NCBI GenBank assembly: GCA_963854835.1
Contig: OY978526.1
Span: 93,830,904 to 93,894,903, forward strand
Length of the DNA stretch: 64,000 nt
From: Megamerina dolium
Taxonomy: Eukaryota > Arthropoda > Insecta > Diptera > Megamerinidae
Direction: 5' to 3'
Position numbers and translations under genes: made by a program. The notes under the pieces are model-generated. The model made no database searches, had not been told where the DNA came from, and saw only the letters and a program-made list of their open reading frames with translations. Shown here one piece after another: positions 1 to 16,076 of the stretch (the first letter of the stretch is position 1; each line of letters opens with the position of its first letter).

Positions 1-3042
<3,042 letters not shown>

Positions 3043-6000
3043 TTTGTAATAATAATTAAGTTAAATCATTTTATAAGATATGGGCAACTAAAATGGGGGG
3101 GTAAGAGAAGGAGCTATGTACGGCAGAAATGCATGCCAGAACTTAGAACTATTAGCGAGCAATATTGGTGGTGCACTATTTTGTGAGACAGACAGTTTGA
3201 TCTGAAATAGAATCGATATTATATAATTTGGTTGTATAAGAAGGCATTAAGTATATAATAACATGACAATAGAATTAGATAATGTTCATTCTATATCGGA
3301 TTAAAATGTTCACAACGTTAAACTGTTGATTGGCTTACATGGTGTAGGCCACTTTGAACAAGGTACCCGAATATTATGCAGAAGAGAGAAAGGAAGGAAA
3401 TGCAACAAAAAATAATATAACAAAATAAACGATTAATAAAATGGCGTCAACATCAGCAACTAAAACACAACAAATTTATAAATATATAAAAAATATTAGC
3501 AAATAAGTAAGTAAAAAAAAAAATAAGATTAAGATATGAAAACAGTTAAATAAGTAATAAGCAGATTTAATGGAAAATAATTCAATTTCCAAACTAACAC
3601 TTTCATTTCGTAAGTAGAAGTATATTTGCCTGAAACGATTATTAAACGGAACACTTAATTTCAAAGTGTGTAATTCTGATCAATTCTGATCAATAATATA
3701 AATAATAATTTAAGTTCAGGGATTCTTAATTTCTCTTCTTTGGTTTATTGAAAACTGCTTATGTTATTTGTTTAAATACTTGCAATTTCTTTGCTAAATA
3801 TTTGTAATGAGTTTTTAGCGTATCGTGTATTTTCCATATGTATTCGAATTGACAAAAAAAAAAAATTAAAAAAAAAAAAACATTTTAGTGTCTGTGACTT
3901 GGAATCATAAAATAAGTCAATGAGTCTTAGATAAAAATAACGATTTCGCTTGAATGTACTAGCTACGTGCAACAACACGCAACAAATTTATCTAATGTCT
4001 GCCCGTCTCTCCTATATGTACACATAGGGTTGATGCGTGGCTTTAATTGTAGATAGAGATAGAAAGAAATCGCTTGATTTTATTATTTTAAGTTTATAGA
4101 TGTGTATTAAAACATTTATATATATATAGCCATTTTTCAAACTAGAAACCTTTAACCAGTCTTAATCAATCTAGCCCCAGCATGCGTAAGAATTGATTAA
4201 AACAAAAAAAAAAAGATAAATTTTTATCTAAAACTCATTTCACAACGATTCCAAGTCACAAGTTCCTTTCTGTTTTTTTGAGTGTATATTTAAAAAGAAT
4301 AATAATGATTTTTTTATATATATACAGTAGCTTTTAAAATAAATTGAAACTTGAAAATACAAAACAAAACTGAAAAACACTAAAAATTCAAATTCATAAA
4401 ATATAAAAATGTCGACTTTAAAAATATGTAGTAGTTTTTTTTTTTTTTTGACAAATTCGCCCAACATAAATCTCAAAAAAGATAATGCTTTTTTTTTAAA
4501 GTAAAACTATTTTTTTTTTGTTTATGACTAGACGCGAGTATAATCATAATTAATTATATTTCTGTTGCAAAAAGCAGTAACCGCTTAACATGTATCCATT
4601 GCATGCCGAAATGTCACGAAGCTTGTTGCCATTCTCCATTGGGCATATGGTTTTTCGGTTTCGTCGAAAATTCGCAAAAGACGGATGCGTTTTGTATATT
4701 TTATGAATTTTTAAGCAGAGCATTTTTTGATCCAATTACTAAATTTTGCAGATAGCAACAGCTTTGGTATAATCTCAGGAACTAGCCAGTATTAAAAGCG
4801 GTAATCTGGTTTCTTTCTTCTCCCCAAAAAAAAAAAAAAAAAATGGGCTTAAAGATTTATTTTTTTTTGGAGTTTTCCTCGATATTCTCATAATGTACGA
4901 AATACGAAATTTATGAAAACTTACACACAATATATAATCAATAAACGGTTACTGCTTTTTTCCACAGATTTATAAATATATCTATATATATAAATTTTAA
5001 AATAAATTTAAAACCCCACACACAAATATATTATAGGTTAAAATTTATTATTTATGTATATATTACAAGTGCATCAAATAATAAATTTAGTAAAAAAAAT
5101 CATATTTCGACACACAATGAAAAAGGGCTTAAATAATTCGATTTCCTTTCGTCAATATCACAATTATTGCGGACTTTGTGGACAATTTTCCAAAATTCTC
5201 TTATAAGTGAAGTTCGAGATAATCAATTGTATCAATTAAAATTTTATTTGGACGTTAGTCCAAACACTTAGTACAGTGTTTCATTCTCACTTTGGAGAGG
5301 CGTACTTGTAAATAAGCCTTTTTTCTAAAATCTGTTTTTTTTTTCGCCAGAATTTTTTTCAATTTGTTTAAAATTAAGCATGGGCAAAAAAAAACCTAAA
5401 TTTAAATAGTCCAAATATTGCTATTTAATTCGTTTTAAAAAAAAAAAGAGCTTATCTAACTAATCTTCATATATTGACTAAATCATACTTAATATCATAA
5501 GTATATTGTAAAGCATTTAATTTTCATCCATTCTAGGTATAAGCGAAGCTCTCATGAACATTACAAAAAAAAAAAAAAAAATTCATTAGTCCCTTTTTCA
5601 TTGTGCGTCGTTGATATACACTTTGTCGATTCAAGGTCATATCCTAATACAGTGGGAGAAAAATCAATATATTCTATATTGCAGTAGTTTATTAATAAGT
5701 TCTTTTATTTTATATTTATGTTGGCTTTTGTTTTTTTAATGGAGTTATCATCAGCAAGCAAATTTGTGAAAAACTAAGAGAGCTAAAAAAAAAAACAAAA
5801 TGAAATAAATTGCCGGAATGTGTACTTTTAATGACTATTTTTCTAGTATGTTGAAATAATTGTTTTTTTCTTTTAGTCCCAAAATTAAAGAAAAAAAACA
5901 CGTTTAAATTACAATTTGTATAAGATCCACAAATTTGCAATGTACTAACTACAAAAGCAACAGCCAGCCACATAATTATCGATTGATTTAAAATTTAAGG

Positions 6001-6219
6001 AAAAAAAAAAAACAAATAATACGATAGTGAATGATGAGAATAAAAAGATACTAATTATTATAATAAATGTGGTTATATATGTATATAATTATATAAATTT
6101 ACATATTAATTATAATTATAATAAAACAGTATAATACTATAACAATAAAAATAAATGTATAATCAACCGAGAAGAAGTACTACATTGATAAATCATCTAT
6201 GATGGACGGGGGCATTGCT
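3043..6219. other. groucho 3' UTR and AT-rich intergenic region
   Basis: No credible coding sequence on either strand. The stretch is strongly AT-rich with many A or T runs of 8-17 bases. The first part is presumably the groucho 3' UTR, since AATAAA-like hexamers occur downstream of the stop (for example around 3423-3440). The right part probably contains the Exo84 3' UTR on the opposite strand, making this a convergent 3'-3' arrangement. Exact transcript ends cannot be read from sequence alone. Confidence 0.6.
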
Positions 6220-9200
6220 TTAGAAAACATCAGTTTTATATACGCTTCGCTGTTTCGGCACTGGCGCATACTGTTGCCGCAATTGCTGTTGTAATTCCAT
6301 TAGAATGTTGCTTTTTTTACCACCAGATGCGTTGCGAAATTCCTCAATTGCTACTGGCATCAAATCGTCGACGATGAACCGTTTGTTTTTCAGTACAAAA
6401 TTTGGCTACACAAATTTGGCATCACAAAGAGAATTTCACATTAGAAGGAAACCAACAAATACAGTGTGCAGATGAATCATCATACTTACATCTACACTTA
6501 AGCCGGTTGTGGGTTTGACAGCCAGCTGTGCTCGAAGTAAATCACGTAAGAGAACTTCTAAACTTTGCGAAAGCACTTCAATCTTTGCCAAACACCCGCA
6601 ATGGCTTGTTAGCTGGAGAAAGTGTCTGGAAAAGGCAACAGTCGTTTGGGTTAGATTGATCCAAGTATCACCAGTCGTTTGTGCTCGCATATCAATGCCT
6701 AAAGCATCCAAATCTGCAAGCAGCCGTTTTAAATTGGATTTCGTATGTAAGTTATACGGCTGCCAGGTATCCTCTGTGCGTCCTACTGCTTCCAGCAGTC
6801 TTATGCGTGATTCTTCGATTATTTGTTCGAGAGCACAACGTAAAATACCCTCTAGATGATAGGAAAGATCAAGTCCAATTTCTGTTAGCTGTGTTAATGG
6901 AAATATTGGAAACAAATTAAAAAAAAAACTCCCATAGAAGTAAAATTTGTCCTACTTTGGCACATGGCTTCCGAACACCCTCAATACATTTGGCCGCTGT
7001 TTCCAGTGATGTACCTTTTGTCAGATAATGTTTGATAAGTTGGCTTGCGAAATATTGCAGTTCTGAATTGCACCAAACAACAAGAGCTGCAAGGTTTAAA
7101 ATTATAAAAGAAAAAAAAAATTAGTACAAAGATCTAAAGGAAAGATCTGAAACTTAAAACATAATTGCTTTTTGATGTCTTGACCAAAAAAAACCGTTCT
7201 CATTGGTAATAAATAAAAATATAGAGCAAGGTGCCTCCTTTCCTTTCGCTCAATATCGCTCCTCTCTCCAGTTGTTAAAGTTTTGGAGGCTCTTCTGTTG
7301 CCAGAACTTGCTGTGCATCTAAAGTTCATCAGCACGGCTTTCGTAGCACATCAACAGCGTTAACAGAGATAGCAGCCAGACCTGTCAACAGCACTTGACA
7401 CTGTCAGTCGCACAGTTCTGCAGTTAACAAGCAGACAATAGTTTGCTGAGTTCCGGTAGCGACGCTCAAACTATAGCAAGGTGAAGCAACGTGTATCTCA
7501 AGGTACAACATGGACCAGAGAAGTGGGAACATCACTCAATATTATCGCATTATCATACACACTGCCAATAATACCAAAATACTCGGTGTTGTTTTCGACA
7601 GCCTTATGACGTTCACGGCATACACCAAGGAAATCGCACAAAAACGGTACGGTACGGATTGGGGTAATGATAAGGAGACGCTCCTTGCCACATACAAAGC
7701 GATTGGGAGATCAATTTTGAACTATGCCTTCTCAGTGCAGTGACCATGTCCCATCTCTCTCGTTACCTCTTCCTTGTGGACGCACCCGGTCGAAGCAGCC
7801 GCCTTTTTGAATTTGGGCCCTGAGCTCTATTGAATCGCTTTCTGATATACATATATTAACTTTATATTAAATTATAATGTGATGGAATAATTAGCACTTT
7901 CAACTTTAATTCGTTATTTCACGACAATTTGACTATCCAAGTTATTGGAGGCAATGATCGCTGTTTTTTTACTGAGTCCCAAAAAAAATTCCAATCTGTT
8001 GCGCAATGTATTGCATATAAATTTTTAAACTTACCACTTACACAGGCTGGTTGTTCGCCGAATGTGGTCAGGAATTGGCATGCAACTTGTGTGAGATCGC
8101 AAAAGAATAATTCCGATATTTCTGCATTATTACGTCTAGCCTCACGTTGAGATGTACGTATGGCCCCAGTACACACCTTTAACAACGTACCACATCCCTG
8201 ACTAGCATGTCCCATATCAACCAATATTTTTAGTAATCGCCACGAGGCACGTAGAGTCACTTGCAGATTTCGAGAGTGACAATTTGACAATTCTTGCAAG
8301 AGGACATTTTTCAGACTCGTTTCCAATTGCTTTAGTTTCGATTCGATTTCTACAGCGTTCATGAAGGTTTTATCTTTCTTCAAATAATCACTTGATTTTT
8401 TTAAGAGTGCTTCTGCATCCTCAAAATGACGTTGCGCTATTAAAGTTTGTATGTCTTCACTGGCTGTAACAATCCATTCCGGACCATAATTCTCAATTAG
8501 TTTTTCTCTTTGTACTTCTGTTGTAGGGCTTTTTTCGGATTTGGTCGGTGTATTTTCTTGGAGTGAATTTGATATTATTTTTTGTGGAGGCTGTGGCGCT
8601 TGACCCTTCTTTAGAGATTTCTTTTGTTGCTCGAAACGAAATGCTTCCTCGAACTTCTCAATCCACTCAATCTGAATTTAAGATGTACATATTTTCCGAT
8701 CTATATTTAATCGGTGCTGGTTTTAATATTCTACAAAATATACCTTACCTTTCCTGCTGCAGTAACACTTTGGAAGATTTTCGAACCACCTGGAGTTATT
8801 ATATTGATTGCGTTCTTAACGCCATCTAAATCTTTGATATTGATAACTGCAATTTTTTTCGGATCATATTCAGCCATAAACTCCAAACGCCTGTACATAT
8901 AAAACTATTATTTGAGGTACGTAAGATATTCAGTATCAAAGAGGTGGCTACTAACAAGACATTTACGGTATTCATAAAGTGTCATAACACGTCATATTAT
9001 CAAAAGTATATGCAATAGTTTAAAAAGCTTTGTTTTTGGTCTCTGTACAAAAGCGCCTTGAACAAGCAGTTATTCAGGCCTATACTGAACAAATTTTCGC
9101 ATGAATATTTTCACTTGTCAGCAATCTAAAATGCATTGCTTACAAGCGAAAACTTTCACGCGAAAATTTGTTCAGAATAAGCCTGATTATTTTCGTTTTT

Positions 9201-11970
9201 TCTCTTTTTCTTGGTATTTTAAATTAAAGTTCCGGACAAAGAGTCCCGGCGTCTTGGACAACACGTAACTGTTGACAATTACAGTTTCTAGGTGGTGAAC
9301 GACTTTGTCTATCTTGGAACCAGCATCAACAACTGTAATGACGTCAGCCTGGAGATCATGTGTAGGATAACTCTTACTAATAGGTGTTACTTTGGGCTGA
9401 GTATGCAATTGAGTAGTCGAGCCCTCTCGAAGATCGAAAACCACACTCTACAAGTCTCTCATTATTCCTGTCCTAACATATGGCGCAGAAGCCTGGACAA
9501 TTTCCACCACGAATGGGAGGATGCTTGGAGTTTTCGAGAGAAAAGTTCTGCGCAGGATCTTCGGACCTATTTGCGTTGATAGCGAGTACCGAATAAGTTA
9601 CAACACGATGAGCTGTATGAGCTGTACGCTGACATTGACATAGTCAAGCGAATCAAAATCCAGCGCCTACGCAGGCTGGGTAATGTCGAGCGAATGGAAG
9701 ACGTTTCAGCGAAGAGGGTATTTAATTCGGCACCCGCTGAGGACGCAGAAGAAGAGGAAGACCAAACCTCTATTGGAAGGACCAAGTGTTGGGTAACCTG
9801 GCGACTCTTGGAATATCCAATTGGCACCAGCAAGCGAAGAACAGGGAAGACTGGCGCCGCATTATATGTTCGGCCTAAATCGATCATCGGTTGTTAAGGC
9901 CACATAAGAAGGAGAAAATTCGGACAAAATCAATGCTCGGTTGTGATGACCATATAAGAAGAAAATCAGCTGACTGCCTATAAAAAAATATCACATACCA
10001 TTATGACGGCGATATTATGAGGTGCTCACATGTTTCATATTTTTGCTCAACTTGAAGTTCTTACATATGCCTTTATAATACCTTAGGTAGACAAAAACCA
10101 CAAAATAGATGATTCCAACATCGGTTCATTCATTATTTCAATATTTACAGATTTTCTATTCATTTGGGCATATAAGTAAAAAGCGGAAACTGCGGTGGAT
10201 ATTTCAATAAGTATCAAGTACTTTAATTATATTCTATCACCTGGTGGTGTTTACGCAAGCTCAGTAATCTAACTGCCTAACATGGCGAGGCTAGCGCAAT
10301 CCTTGTTGATGTGGTGGCACCTTTCCATTTAAATAACGCTCCTTCTTGTGACCATTACGAGTAGTGACAAAAATTCCAAAAATAAATTTTAGATACGGCC
10401 CAGTTTAAGTAGGAGGTTTGACTTGAAATATGTACTTCAATTAACACGTTAGCTACCAAGGGTATTTAAGCACTATGTCATCACATACCAGGTAGAAATG
10501 GATATGTTTTTGTCTAGTGTGGGTTTTAGTTGTCACTCTCTAATAAATGTAATTTTTTTAATTCTGTCACATATATGTGACTTTCGTCTATAGTTGATAT
10601 TTTTTGGTATACGACAGGATCACGTTTATGAGGCAGGCTAAACTTTAGGTTTCCACGTGAAAACTCATATATGACAAACAATGCATATGTGACGCCAGGT
10701 AGCGAACGAATTAAGAGTTAAGTTATTGTTAATATGGCACCATCAATCAATAAGGGAACAGACAAAGAAATTATGACCTACATAAAACACAATTTGATGA
10801 AAAATATAGTATCTGGTTTCACTCAGTTTCAGTTAAGTATAAAAAAAATTAATATGCGGAACTTATGAATCGCGAAGAGCTCTTTGGTCGAATTTCTCTT
10901 CCGAGCTTAGATATTATTGTGTAGATGTAACCCCTTACTGGAAACGTCGAAAGCGGCTTTATAATCAACAAATAGATGGTGTGTGTCGATATTTTTCATG
11001 GGTTTCTGCCGTATATAGCGAAGCGTAAAAATCTGGTTGGTGGCCTAAAAACACACTGGTAAGATCCAATCAGGTTGTTGTTCATAGGCAACAAATTTTC
11101 TCAGAGTGCATATGATGTGATCTTGAACGCGATGTATAGGAGATTTATTTCATAGTATTTGGTGCGAAGTTTGCTTGTATACTTGTATGTATTCAGATTG
11201 CACACAAAATTTTGCATATACATAGATCGAAAAATTGTCTGCATACTCGACTGTCGACTGCCTATTTGATACCGAACATTGTGAATGCATGTTACTATAG
11301 AAAAATAAAACTAACTTGTCATGTTTCACTTTGCATACAATGAGTATGTCATTAAACAGGAAAAAAAATACTCGCTGTATTGGACGATAGTCATTGGCAT
11401 CCAATTCGATTAGAGCGCCTTCACTTAAAAAGGTTTTACCCTCTAGATTTCCATTGAATCCTTGCACCATTTCCTTAACCGCCCGTGTAGCATGATCATT
11501 TTCCACATCGTCTGCGACTTGCTTATCTTCGTTGTCTCCACTTGCTGTGTTTGTTTGGGATTTTTCATCGGTAAGTGAACCAAGTATATTACGTTGTTCA
11601 ATTAGTATGTGCGATAGCTGATACATTTCTGATTCCAAATCTATACATAAACATTCATTGGTGCAAGGCTAACCATGTTGAAACGCAGAATGATGACTTA
11701 CTTGATATTTCTTTGGCGGTCTCGATGAATTCCATATAATTAGCGTAAACCGATTTCTTCAGCGTTGCCGATGTAAGGTCAGAGTATGTTTGAATTTCTT
11801 TTTTTCGGTGCTGTAAATCTAGTCCTCCCACACATTCTTTCACCAATTGTTTCGTATCTACAATGATTCGATCGTTAATAAAGGAATATGGTCAATAGTA
11901 AAAGCTGTCGAAATTTACATTTCTCCACACTGAAGTCTGGATTTTCAAAATTCTTTGCGAGATCCGACAT
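6220..11970 (-). CDS. Exo84: Exocyst complex subunit Exo84
   Basis: Subunit of the octameric exocyst that tethers secretory vesicles to the plasma membrane. Eight coding exons in transcript order: 11919-11970, 11702-11857, 11316-11640, 8749-8890, 8035-8671, 6956-7086, 6490-6888 and 6220-6405. All have GT-AG borders and consistent phases, giving 675 residues, close to the family's usual size. The start is MSDLAKNFENPDFSVEK. A coiled-coil vesicle-tethering region follows (around YANYMEFIETAKEIS). Then comes a PH domain split by the 2.4 kb intron 3 (FLFNDILIVCKVKHDK continuing RLEFMAEYDPKKIAVINI). The C-terminal helical exocyst domain runs to the end (KNKRFIVDDLMPVAIEEF). Introns 3 and 5 contain retrotransposon fragments. 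It is divergent from the MnmE homologue. Confidence 0.95.
7505..7743 (+). mobile_element. Non-LTR retrotransposon RT fragment
   Basis: Plus-strand reading in Exo84 intron 5 gives TKILGVVFDSLMTFTAYTKE and then NDKETLLATYKAIGRSILNY, the thumb/C-terminal part of a Jockey-type reverse transcriptase. A few residues are missing between the two blocks. It is antisense to Exo84 and has no intact ends. Confidence 0.65.
9285..9960 (+). mobile_element. RTE-like LINE 3' fragment
   Basis: Lies in Exo84 intron 3, antisense to the gene. Pieces in shifting frames match the C-terminal RTE-type Pol tail: DFVYLGTSINNCNDVSLEI, a YGAEAWTIST-like section, RLRRLGNVERMEDV, and finally IGCxGHI-like codons before a poly(A)-poor end. 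It is related to the duplicated copies at 27.5-28.4 kb, sharing the segment from EYRI through ATLGISNW. Frameshifts make it non-functional. Confidence 0.65.
10865..11140 (-). mobile_element. RTE-like RT relic next to a SINE tail
   Basis: On the minus strand, 11140 down to about 10910 encodes in broken frames a reverse transcriptase fingers motif resembling IGSYQCVFRPP and then NIDTHHLFVDYKAAFD, typical of RTE-like LINEs. At 10868-10905 it runs into sequence resembling the end of the SINE described at 15.4-15.7 kb (GAAGAGAAATTCGACCAAAG on the minus strand). Both pieces sit in Exo84 intron 3. Confidence 0.5.
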
Positions 11971-12531
11971 AGCTGACAGGAATCTTTAAATTACTCAAAT
12001 GTAAAAATTTGTAAGAGTGATTATTATCGCCAAATTATAAAGGTAACGCAATCTGAGAGTGTAGTCTTGTGTATTCTCAGAAATGAAGGACAAGTAAAAT
12101 GCAAGCACAAGAGCGCAGTAGCTGTCAAAATAATTTCTGCGCTTTATGTTTGCTTTATGTGAGACCCGCGCCGAGTCGTACTCATTTTCGAAATTATGAA
12201 AACATCTCGCATTGCCAGTGCGTGACAGTGCGTTTGTTTGAAATTGAAAATTGAAACCATATACAAAAATGTATAAATTTTTAATAATAACATTTTGGGC
12301 CAATTTTCAATAACAGAGACAGAACTGTCGAATCTAATTAAGAATATGCCGTGTGAACGGGGTAATTCACTGTAGTAATTGGGAGAGCAAACAACGTAAT
12401 TCACAGTGCCGTGTGAAAGTATGCTTACGATACACTTAAATCGTAAATTGAACGAAAATAATCGATTATTTTGATCAAATTTTTAATCGTTGCCATCCCT
12501 ATGTATATTTCAAGCAAATCATTAGAGAAAT
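11971..12531. promoter_or_regulatory. Divergent Exo84 / MnmE promoter region
   Basis: A 561 bp gap separates the Exo84 start codon (minus) from the MnmE-homologue start codon (plus), so both 5' UTRs and promoters must lie here or overlap. No TATA box is obvious at a sensible distance from either start. This fits housekeeping genes but is inference. Confidence 0.5.
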
Positions 12532-14361
12532 ATGTTTATTCGGGAATTTTTTAAATCTGTAAAATCAAAACCGAAATTTGTAAGGTGTATAAGTGCTGAC
12601 ACAATATTTAGTTTATCATCAGGTTGGTAAGGCGGTGCATAACAAATATTTCTTGGATTTACGAGTATTTCATAGGCAGTGGAAAATGTGGCGTTGCAGT
12701 GATACGTGTTTCAGGGTGCCAAACAAAAAAAGCGTTAAGGACCATTGTCGGTGAAAAATATGAGCCAAAAGAGCGTCACGCCTACTTGAAGAATTTGTAT
12801 CACTCGGAAACCAAAGAGGTGATTGATAAAGGTTTGGTGTTGTGGTTTCCTGGACCAGCCTCATTCACGGGTGAAGATTCTTGCGAATTCCAAGTGCATG
12901 GTTCACTAGCAGTTATTGCATCTATGTTAGATGCTCTAGGTAAAATATCCGGCCTACGTCCAGCGGCTCCAGGTGAATTTACGAAGCGCGCCTTTTTCGG
13001 TGGTAAATTAGATTTGACCGAGGTTGAAGGTTTAGCTGACTTAATTCATGCAGAAACAGAAGCACAAAGGAAACAGGTTTAACTCTATGGTGATTTACAC
13101 AATGTGTTTAGTGTTGCAATATTGGGAAGAGTCGAGAAATGAGGCTATAGTAACACTATAGAATGTGGGGAAACCATCAGTTCTTTTGATTGTTAATGTT
13201 TCTGTTTTCTCTGGCATTGCCAGTAGTATTACTTCATTGCTGCACTCAATCCAATTGTAGAAACCAACTTTCGATATTCTATTTGAGTATATTTTTAAAA
13301 AATATTATTTTTAGGCACTTTTTCAGTGTAATGGATCCTTATCACGCATCTATGATGATTGGCGCAAGCGTCTGATACGCTGTGTAGCCTATCTCGAGGC
13401 ATATATAGATTTTGCTGAGGGGGAGAATATTGGAGATGATATTATATTACAACTAGAAAAGGATTTACGTCGCATTGCAACTGAAATACATACACATTTA
13501 AATGACCAACGTCAAGGTGAAATGTTACGTGATGGTATTCGTGCAGCCATTATTGGTGCTCCTAATGTTGGAAAAAGTAGCTTTTTAAATTTAATGTGTC
13601 AACGTAAAATATCGATTGTAACACCAATTGCTGGAACTACCCGTGATATAATCGAAACAACATATAATTTTGGCGGTTACCCAGTAATATTTTCCGATAC
13701 AGCTGGATTAAGGAAGCGAACTAGTGACGTTGTTGAACTCGAAGGTATAGCAAGAACTAAGGAATGTCTTCAAAGTGCAGACTTGATTATTTTATTAATG
13801 GATGCGTTTCAATTATCCATAAAACAAGTACATACTGATAGTGATTTAACTAAATATGTACATGATTATATGATAAATTTGGATTTAAATGAGGAGTTAT
13901 TGTCTGGAAAGCAATTACAATTAATAGCAAACAAGATAGATTTATTATCGCAAACAGATGTTAATCAACTACAAAAACTAAATAACCTTTTCCTAATCTC
14001 GTGTACGAAAGAGCATAATATAGTCGACTGCTTAAAGCGTTTTGAAGATTTGTTAAAGGAAACGTAAGCGTTATAATATGCTTTAGACAAGCACAATATG
14101 AATACTTCTCTTTACAGCTGCGGCTTACCAACACTAGAGAATCCACGCATTACTCATTCACGATACCGCCAACAATTGGAACGTTGCACAGAGCATATTA
14201 AGATATTTTTAGATGAATATACTCCAGATATTTATCCAGATATCGCGGTATCTGCGCAAAAACTACGTAGTGCAATAAGATGTATTGAAAGAATTACGGG
14301 GCATGTAAGCAACGATAGTATTTTAGATGTTGTGTTCAAGGATTTTTGCATTGGAAAATAA
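12532..14361 (+). CDS. Mitochondrial tRNA-modification GTPase (MnmE/GTPBP3)
   Basis: Nuclear-encoded mitochondrial partner of MTO1 that forms the 5-taurinomethyl (or carboxymethylaminomethyl) group on wobble U34 of mitochondrial tRNAs. Exons 12532-12622, 12676-13076, 13315-14063 and 14118-14361 give 494 residues, normal for the family. The N terminus is basic (MFIREFFKSVKSKPK), fitting a mitochondrial presequence, then SGSGKCGVAVIRVSG opens the folate-binding domain. The GTPase domain shows GAPNVGKS (G1), TTRD (G2), DTAG (G3) and NKID (G4). The C terminus is FCIGK, the invariant CxGK motif carrying the catalytic Cys. Intron 1 is only 53 nt. The donor after exon 2 (CAG|GTTTAA) is weak, but both flanking exons are conserved and in phase. 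Confidence 0.93.
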
Positions 14362-14445
14362 CATAAAATTTGATTAGGAAGACATTTCTTGCATCAGATT
14401 TCCTAAACCTCGCCGCCTCAATCGGTAACACCTCGGCCAAAGATA

Positions 14446-14580
14446 TCATATATAAATTTTGGTCCCGATTGGAGACAGTTAAGCCTTATCGCATAGGGGT
14501 CAAATTTCAGACTATTCTATGGAGACTCAAAAAATTGAAAAAAATTTTTTTCTTCAATCGGGACCAAAAATTATATGTGA
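14446..14580. repeat. Short foldback/MITE-like element
   Basis: Inverted arms at 14446-14475 and 14551-14580 share the core TTTTGGTCCCGATTG and match over about 30 bp with three or four mismatches, separated by about 75 bp. There is no coding capacity. The element size and arm similarity suggest a miniature inverted-repeat element, but no target duplication is clear. Confidence 0.5.
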
Positions 14581-14584
14581 AGTC

Positions 14585-14655
14585 TTCGACTATAGTATGA
14601 GTATTGATTTTAGGCATTAGATGAAAAACAAATTAATTTTAGCTTTTTGACTATC
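14585..14655. repeat. Interspersed repeat shared with 42.28 kb
   Basis: This segment starts CGACTATAGTA and continues with an A/T-rich run that resembles 42278-42350, which lies in intron 3 of gene F. Order and spacing of short words (GACTATAGTA, ATTAGAT, AAACAAAT, TTTTGACT-like) are preserved, so they look like two copies of an unclassified dispersed repeat. Confidence 0.4.
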
Positions 14656-15400
14656 TATGAAGGAATCTGAAATTTGAACCCTGTGTGACAATCCTTAATT
14701 GCCTCCAATCGATAACAACATTCATATGTTTTAACTTAGATTGTGGTAATACTGACGAGGGGGTGACTGAAAAAAATCGTTCATTTGATTTTAAGGACAT
14801 CTCTAACGTATACAAATTTTTCTTCTACCAAAATATGTACCAAATCAAAATAAAAAGTTACTCTTTTTTTAAACAAATTATATTGCAATTTTTATTTAAT
14901 TCAATTTTTCAGCCACTTGAATATATGCAGTCACATGCTTGATTGTCTAAAGTCTAATTAATCGAAATTCTGAATAGGTTTTTGACTATGTTTTTCTATA
15001 TGTTAAAAGTTCAGCGACTAATTCTATATAAGTGTTGCCATATTTTAATGCTTTGATTTAAGTTTGCACGAGTTTCTTTATTGATTTGAGATTTTTGCAT
15101 AATCAATTTTTCACTATAAGGGTAACGGTGCCGGTTGAAAAAATGTACCCTGTTAGAAAAATTTGTACTTCCGCACCAAACGATAAGAAATGTACCAATT
15201 TTGGTACAATTGTACCAAAACGGCAACTGTGACATAAAATGTAAAATTATGGTGCATGGCAATATAGGTTGTATTATTCCATCATCTATTTAGCTTTATG
15301 CCATAGTGTAATACAAGATACAGCTGTTAGGGGTGTGTCGCGTTTCCACCTGTCGGCAAGCAATTGGCAGTTCTTCTGGCAGTAGCAATTTGCTATGTGG

Positions 15401-15732
15401 CACTTATAAGCCCCGAAGGTCTCTTTGGCCGAGCTTCTCTTCCATTATTGTTGTGTGTGTTAAATTTTGGACAGTATTAAAAGGGACCTACTTATTTTTG
15501 CCGGTTTCGAACGGCAGAAACCTTGTGACGTAGCTTTTTCTGAGCTTTTTACAGAGTTCTTTTAAAATCTTTTCCATGGCAAATTGTTAGTGCTGGAAGA
15601 ATTACCAATTGCTTGTAGACAGGTGGGTTCCGTCCGAAAGAAAAATCTTTTCGATATGAAATTTATGCTTCAGCCGAGGATTGAACTCATGACCTACAGA
15701 TCAGAAGGCCCACATACTAACCCATGAGCCAC
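15401..15732 (-). mobile_element. tRNA-derived SINE, most complete copy
   Basis: Reading on the minus strand, the head has an RNA polymerase III A box in TGGCTCATGGGTTAG (15717-15731) and a B box in GAGTTCAATCC (15678-15688), with tRNA-like spacing. A conserved body follows, with words such as ACCTGTC, CAAGCAATTGG, AACAATTTGCCAT, GTTTCTGCCGTTCGAAACC and AATGGAAGAGAAGCTCGGCC, ending GGGGCTTATAAG. The same body recurs at 39.46, 45.09 and 26.05 kb and as tails at 10.87 and 50.34 kb. It is therefore a dispersed tRNA-type SINE family rather than a tRNA gene. Confidence 0.7.
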
Positions 15733-16076
15733 TTTTTTAATTGTTACAATAATTAAAATAATCAAAAAATTTGTTAAAGCCCATCGCATTTCTTGAGAAA
15801 ATTTTATAAAATTGCCCGAGTATTCAACCAGAGGGTTAATAACATTGACACTGCCTGAGCAGATTTTGACATTTCTCTTTCATGCATATTTTGACTCTAC
15901 CTAAACATGCTTTGGCATATCGTGTGAATCACATGAGAACAAATTTTACGACTGCCTTACTTTGTTAATTATACTACGAGTATGCATAGGACCCATTTGT
16001 ATTAAAATCAATAGAACATAACCTTTAACATGCGAAAAGAGTAATAGCCGCTATAAATGGCTTTTTGAGGACAACT

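Larger units (their letters stand above)
14362..15400. other. AT-rich intergenic stretch with foldback repeat
   Basis: No gene is recognisable. The left part contains the foldback element and the shared repeat listed separately. From about 14690 to 15300 I see only AT-rich unique-looking sequence. At 15346-15397 a short plus-strand piece of the SINE family (CCACCTGTCGGCAAGCAATT-like) lies inverted relative to the longer minus-strand SINE that follows. Confidence 0.5.
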